Part shown: piece after piece, positions 59,090-64,000 of the stretch
Position numbering within the stretch: the first letter of the stretch is position 1
How the letters are laid out: the number at the start of each line of letters is the position of its first letter
Origin: Ischnura elegans
Lineage: Eukaryota > Arthropoda > Insecta > Odonata > Coenagrionidae
Direction: 5' to 3'
DNA length: 64,000 nucleotides
Assembly (NCBI RefSeq): GCF_921293095.1
Contig: NC_060259.1
Location: 27,349,812-27,413,811, forward strand
The notes under the pieces: generated by a model
Databases searched by the model: none
Told to the model about the DNA's origin: nothing
The model's input: only the letters and a program-made list of their open reading frames with translations
Program-made: the position numbers and the translations under genes

Positions 59090-59830
59090 TACTGACAAAA
59101 TAAAAAGATAATGTTGTGATAATGGGCAGTTTCAACACAGAAGAGGGATTAAATAAGTGTAATAGGGCAGTAGGAAACTCTGGTTAAGAGGAATTTATGA
59201 AAAAGGTGGATATTTGACCATTTTCTGCAATTTTTCATCTAAATGGTATCGCTATTACAAGCACATTATTTGAAGTTCAGTTAAGGAGAAAGCATACATG
59301 AAAGACACCAAACAAATGACAATTTCAATTACATTACACACTAATGAAGTGAAGGTACAGAAATGAGATAAAATCATGTTGTTACCACACGTCCAAATGT
59401 GGATAGTGATCAAACACTCATGCTAGCCAAGTGCGTAATTAAATTCAAAATAACCATGAATACGTTCCATAAGAAGTGGTTTGAAAGAGATTAGTAGGAT
59501 TGAAAGAAGAAATAACAAAGAGGGCCTTTGAACTAAGAACCAATAAAATATAGTAAATGAGATTTACTAACCACTGCCAAGGATTATTGCTGAGATGATG
59601 ATTATTGAAACAATGAACGAGGTTCTAGGGAAAAGGACTCAAGAGACCAGAAAACCATGGATAACCGAAGAAACACTAAAATTAATCCATGAAAGGAATA
59701 AACTTGGTAAGCAAAACAAGGATTGGATACTAGAGTACAAATTAGCAAAGTATTAAAAATACTTAGCATTTGAAATATAGCTATTTTCCACCCATCCCAG
59801 CCAGAATTACTAGAATAAATTTCAAATATC
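59090..59830 (+). pseudogene. Decayed LINE, endonuclease region
   Basis: Frames read DNVVIMGSFNTEEG, then HTWKTPN-like and VDSDQTLMLAKCVIKFK, then KRTQETRKPWITEETLKLI and HERNKLGKQNKD. These follow the order of APE-type LINE endonucleases (V.MGDFN..VG, TW.SPDG, GSDH.L..AK.RLK, then KPW.T.E...LI.ERR). MGSFN replaces MGDFN. Stops and frameshifts occur throughout. It lies upstream of the phosphatase start. Confidence 0.7.
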
Positions 59831-60016
59831 TTCGCGACTATGAGGCAGGCTCAAGTTTTTTGGGAGATGAGAGCGGAGGGTACATGACTTCCTGAAAACC
59901 AACCAAAATGCCATTGGCAGATCCTAACCTTTGGGAAATTTAATCACTTTCAGGCCTCCATGGTGTATTTGTAAGTTAGCTGTGTTGCCACATGAGAAGA
60001 GGGTTTCTGACACAAT

Positions 60017-60350
60017 GGAAACGAGGCTCCAGGACGGGCTCGTCGGTTACACTATTGAAGGCAGGGATTCTAAGGGCTAGCTTTTTTCTCTGCCCGCAGA
60101 AGGGGAAGGACTGGAAGGAACAAGGAAGGAGGCGCCGCCTCGATAGGAGCCCGACGATACCTCCTGGGAGGGAAAGAAGGGAATAGGGAAGGGATAGGGA
60201 AGGAAGGGAAGGGACGAGGAATCCTGCACCGTCACAAAGGCAGGCAGGTCCTACCATCAGCGAAACCAAGCTTACGTAATTAATGTTCTCTAACGATCTT
60301 GGAGGACCATTCTATAAGGAAAAAGGATCCAACGATCAAATCGTTAGATA
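60017..60350 (-). mobile_element. SINE-like retroposon, copy 2, with target duplication
   Basis: Minus-strand copy of the 27035-27351 element. It is flanked by GGGTTTCTGACACAAT (60001-60016) and GGGTTTCCGACACAGT (60351-60366), a 16-bp duplication with two mismatches, different from the duplication of copy 1. Different long duplications at two sites are what target-primed reverse transcription gives. Confidence 0.8.
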
Positions 60351-60813
60351 GGGTTTCCGACACAGTCTTTTCTTTTGATTCAATGACTAAGACTTATGAG
60401 AAAACATGGCAATGCCCACATCTCTCTCTCCCCATCCCTAGTGTTGCAGGCCCACCCCCTGCCGTGACGACGCTCGAAACATTCCGAGCTTGCATGAATG
60501 GGCCAGTCACAAAGATATTTCAAAAGGATCGTAGCTTAACTAAATTCAAGAGCATGATTCACTCATGGCAGGCCTTACATGCATTGTATTCTGTTGGTGA
60601 ATTTTCTATGCACAACACTTGTGATATTCTATTCTAATGTGCAGCCTATAAACATGTGATCACTGGAAAGAATAAATTGATATTAAGGACTGCAGGGATG
60701 AAAATAATTTAACTGAAAATATAAGTGAGTGTGATAGAGATATGCAAGGTCCTCTAATCACAAGACCTGCATTTAAACGTGCATTTCAGACCCTAAAATG
60801 AAAAACTGGTATG

Positions 60814-60930
60814 CAGAGTTGAGCAATATCGAAAATATATACATTTCAAATACTAAGTATTTTCAATACTTAGCTAATTTGTAATCTGTATCCAAAATAC
60901 CATAATTAAAAGTATTTTGTAACTATACTA
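60814..60930 (+). mobile_element. hAT-like left-end fragment
   Basis: CAGAGTTGAGCAATATCGAA followed by AT-rich sequence with repeated AAATACTAAGTATTT motifs. It resembles the better preserved end at 63799 (CAGGGCTGAGCAGTATTTC). No right end was found. Confidence 0.45.
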
Positions 60931-61239
60931 ATTCCATTTATGAAAATATTTTTTAATTTTCAAATACATATATTAAAAATCATAAGAAATAGCAGGCCAG
61001 TTTCACTTCTTCATTTATACACCAATATTAATTATCTTTTACACCATCCTTGCTACCACTGAGGCTTGGTCATTATTGAGAGTGACTCTCCAAGTCTTCA
61101 CTCCTTTTTCCATTCTCTAAAATTCCAACTATCATTCAACATATGCTATTGTGTCCTTTTCCAATAAAGAACCCTGGTTTTTCAATACAAATTTCACATT
61201 GTATCTCTAATTAATATTTATAATCAACCTCTGCAGCAC

Positions 61240-61930
61240 ACAGTCACTCTCAATTATCCACAAAATTCTTGTTTCTGCTCATGATTCCCTCACTACGAGG
61301 CGTCGAAAAGCCCTGAAGCACTACCCGAACTAGCACTTTACCTATCCCTTGCCAATGACCCCGGTGCAAAACGTGTGCGATCCTCATTACCCAGTCACTT
61401 CCTAACAAATTTCTAACTTTTCCACTTCCTTCCACTCCGTCCCCCACCTGTGCAACTAGTAATGCAATTTATATTCTTTTATGCAATTCTTGCCCCGCCT
61501 TCTACATTGGTCTAACCATCACTTCACTCAACCTCCGGGTTAGTAACCATCGATCTTCTTGCAACCCTACTTCCCCATCTATCTGCTTTGCTTCCCGACC
61601 CTACCCATGCCTTTTCCCACAATTTGGATTTTGATGATTGTTTCAACATAGGAACACTTGCCTCCCTCCCACCCTCTGCCTCACTGCTAGAATTGAAAAC
61701 TTTGGAACAATCATGCATATGGCTACACCAAGCTTACGACCCACCCGGTCTTAACAGGGCCCACTAATCTCTATAGCCCTCCCCTCTTTCCCCTCCCCCA
61801 TTCCCCACCCTCTCCCTCCTACCTTCTTATCCTAATCTCCTCAGCCTCTGGTCATCCTCTGTCCTCCTCAGTCCCTACTAGCTTCCTTCCAGATGAAGAC
61901 CAAAACAGCCGAAAATTCGAAACCTTACGT
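61240..61930 (+). pseudogene. Penelope-like C-terminus with GIY-YIG remnant (second element)
   Basis: Plus-strand frames give PRCKTCAILITQ (near 61349), CATSNAIYILLCNSCPAFYI with GLTITSLNLRVSNHR, then after a frameshift FDDCFNIGTLASL and LLELKTLEQSCIWLHQ. This matches the Cys-rich linker, GIY-YIG domain and LELK..E...W.H tail of Penelope-like elements of a lineage different from the one at 50985. Afterwards come GATGAAGACC and CGAAAATTCGAAACC, terminal-repeat-like, to about 61930. The RT part is absent. Confidence 0.78.
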
Positions 61931-61983
61931 GTGAGTGTTCTTCTATTTCTGTTTAAATTTTTGTGGCAACTTAGGTACAATAT

Positions 61984-62800
61984 TCAATTCACATGTAGCA
62001 ATATTTCATAGTATTTCTTTCTAAATTGACTTGCATTTTTAGATTTTTTTAAATTGTATGAAAATCGATTCCATAGTTCATAAGAGGTGACATAGAAAGA
62101 CCTAGCATAAATAGATGTTCGATAGTGTGGTATGTAAAGTTCTTCCATGTGGCGTGTTGGACGTTTATTTGTTCTCGCATTATATTGTACATTTTGGTGT
62201 AAATATGTGAGAAGTTCTGTCATTATAAACTTATACATAAATGCTGCCTTATAAGGTAAGCGCCTATCTTGTTTATATTGTTTTAACTGATATAGAGTCT
62301 TAGAGACCCTATGCTAAATGGATTTTGTGTGTTCATTCCACGATAAGGTTTTATTTAGTGTAACTCCCAAGTTAGTAAAACTACCAGAAAAATCAATTTG
62401 GACACCTTTTACAATAATCTTTGGCAGGGCATCAAGTATAATTCTATTAACATAAACATTACTACCAATGATGATACTTTTGGTCTTGCTGGGATTTAGT
62501 TGCAGGCAGTCTTCCTGTGACCACTTACATATGTTTCGAATATCACCATTCACCTTATTAATGGCTTCAGTCACATCAGAAGGGTAACAGTCAATGTAGA
62601 TGTAAAGATCATCGGCGTACATGTGGTATTTGCATCTTAAGATATAACTTTTGAAAGATTATTGACATAATAGAAAACAGAAGGGGTTGAAGGATTGACC
62701 CCTGTGAGTATAGGTATTATACAGCCCCCTCATGACGATTGTTGCTTATGATGCCTATGACAGTTTCATTAATAACCCACAGGACTTCAGTTTGGTCTAC
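61984..62800 (-). pseudogene. Decayed LINE reverse transcriptase, 3' part
   Basis: Minus-strand order: QGSILQPLLFSIMSIIF (near 62690), the catalytic MYADDLYIYIDCYPSDV (62622), LQLNPSKTKSIIIGS, FTNLGVTLNKTLSWNEHTK (to 62314), then in another frame RTSIYARSFYVTSYELWNRF to the stop near 61984. This is the end of an APE-type LINE ORF2 (Jockey/CR1-like). The YADD site is intact but frames shift at least twice. Confidence 0.82.
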
Positions 62801-62889
62801 CACACATGGGAGATTTGCCATCACAGGAAATTTGGTATGGTAACCCAAATGGTAGCAGATTGAAGGAAGTCAGATCTTACACATGAGCT

Positions 62890-63095
62890 GGGTAGAACGA
62901 GGACCCAGGACGGGTTTGTGGGGTTACTAACCTGAGGGACAGGTCTATAAGCCTCGCTTTTCACCCACACACCTTGGAAGGGGGAGGACAGGGAAGGATG
63001 GGAGGTGCTGCCACGATGAGAGCCCGATGATGCCTCCAGGGAGAGGATAGGAATAGAATGGAAGGGATAGGGAAAAACTCATTTAGATGACGGGG
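62890..63095 (-). mobile_element. SINE-like retroposon, copy 3, diverged fragment
   Basis: The same order of blocks as copy 2 (ACGAGG.CCCAGGACGGGTT, AAGGGGGAGGACAGG, GAGAGCCCGATGATGCCTCC, GGAAGGGATAGGG) with many changes. The head region and any target duplication are not recognisable. Confidence 0.65.
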
Positions 63096-63509
63096 CCCAC
63101 TACTACCAAACAATGCTCTGCTATTTCTACAGAAAGGAAAGATTTCCCAATGAGGAACATGAGCTAGGTATGAGGAGGAGAATATGTAATAGCTGAGAAG
63201 TGGTGACCAGTTTCACATGAGAGAGTGATTTCCTCAACTTATCGATTTTTTGTTACAGATGCTTGAGAAGTGGGTGATGCATCAAGGAAGGAAAAATATT
63301 GGTCCCTTTAATTTTCGAACTCTATTGGAAATATTAAAAGTTGACGCCCATAGCAGTTACAACCTCCATCTTACTTTGGAGTTCATAATCATGTTTAAAC
63401 TAATAATATCCCATAGGTATTCCTGGACCAATTGATTACTTTTAACATTGATTTTGAGATAAAAATCACACAAAAATACTAGGGATAAGTCATCAGGGAA
63501 GGGGAGAGG

Positions 63510-63770
63510 CAGGGGTGCCAACTTACAAAAAATATTGGGGGGCACAAACCGAGGATCTTGCCCTGCAAAATTTTGTAAGTAGTGAGTTTTAAGTTTTCAA
63601 AGCATTTTAGAAGAGTCATATGATCAACATTAGAACCCTGATAACTCGATTCTCGATATCTGGACACTCCGGGGAAAATCGAAAAGCCTGACACATTTTT
63701 TTCTTCATACCCATAACGAATTTTTGAGGGGGCTCACGCCCCCTCAAGCCCCATGGAGTCAACGCCACTG
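63510..63770. mobile_element. hAT-like MITE, 261 bp
   Basis: Starts CAGGGGTGCCAACTTAC and ends GAGTCAACGCCACTG. Both sides carry an exact 8-bp duplication GGGAGAGG (63502-63509 and 63771-63778). Terminal repeats are imperfect (about 9 of 14). Non-coding. Confidence 0.75.
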
Positions 63771-63798
63771 GGGAGAGGCATGCACAGATGCCTATGCT

Positions 63799-64000
63799 CA
63801 GGGCTGAGCAGTATTTCAAATACAAGTACATATTTTAAAATATGTACTTGAAATACATTTGTAATTTGCATTTGGTATTTCAAATGAACAACCTGAATGC
63901 ATCTTGTATTTCAAATACAGATTCTCGTATTTTGTACTTCAAATACAGTGTTTTCCCATTCTAAAATAAAAGTTACTTTTGAAGTAGCGGTAACTCCTCT
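63799..64000 (+). mobile_element. hAT-like element, left end, cut by window edge
   Basis: CAGGGCTGAGCAGTATTTCA starts an end typical of hAT elements, with many ATTTCAAATAC motifs after it. Positions 63823-63850 form a perfect 28-bp palindrome (CAAGTACATATTTT and its complement). The rest lies beyond the window. Confidence 0.6.

Overview
The window looks like eukaryotic, arthropod and most likely insect, nuclear DNA. It is AT-rich, its genes have short spliced exons with GT..AG junctions separated by long introns, and it is crowded with old transposon copies (pogo/Tigger, Tc1/mariner-like, hAT, piggyBac-like, Penelope-like, LINEs and SINEs). There is no bacterial-type gene layout. The species cannot be named from the sequence; the long repeat-filled introns point to a large genome. 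Only three host genes are supported. Almost all other open frames are chance frames or transposon remnants.

Layout. (1) 891-16276, plus strand: the last six exons of actin-related protein 5 (ACTR5/Arp5, an INO80 chromatin-remodelling subunit); the exons for the N-terminal actin fold lie to the left of the window. Its introns hold a hAT element, a mariner-like and a pogo element sharing one TA, a 1.6 kb pogo element with a broken transposase, a 43-bp minisatellite and two short tandem duplications. (2) 16277-22689: intergenic, with repeat copies only. (3) 22690-28883, minus strand: a complete five-exon gene for a seven-bladed WD40 protein of 285 residues, with a candidate TATA promoter near 28930. 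(4) 28950-41190: intergenic, with two SINE types, three hAT elements, inverted repeats and dispersed repeats. (5) 41195-58649, minus strand: a complete four-exon dual-specificity phosphatase of 191 residues with an intact catalytic site. Its 16.7 kb second intron holds a 1.4 kb hAT element, a Penelope-like element split by a pogo MITE, and a 2 kb piggyBac-like element. (6) 58650-64000: LINE endonuclease and reverse-transcriptase remnants, a second Penelope-like GIY-YIG fragment, SINE copies and two hAT ends.

The three genes (chromatin remodelling, unknown WD40 scaffold, protein phosphatase) show no sign of a shared pathway. I found no convincing new multi-gene system. The most useful observations are the transposon boundaries with matching target-site duplications, the SINE with a non-canonical head, the Penelope-like element with inverted terminal repeats, and a 43-bp minisatellite that is open in all three minus-strand frames.
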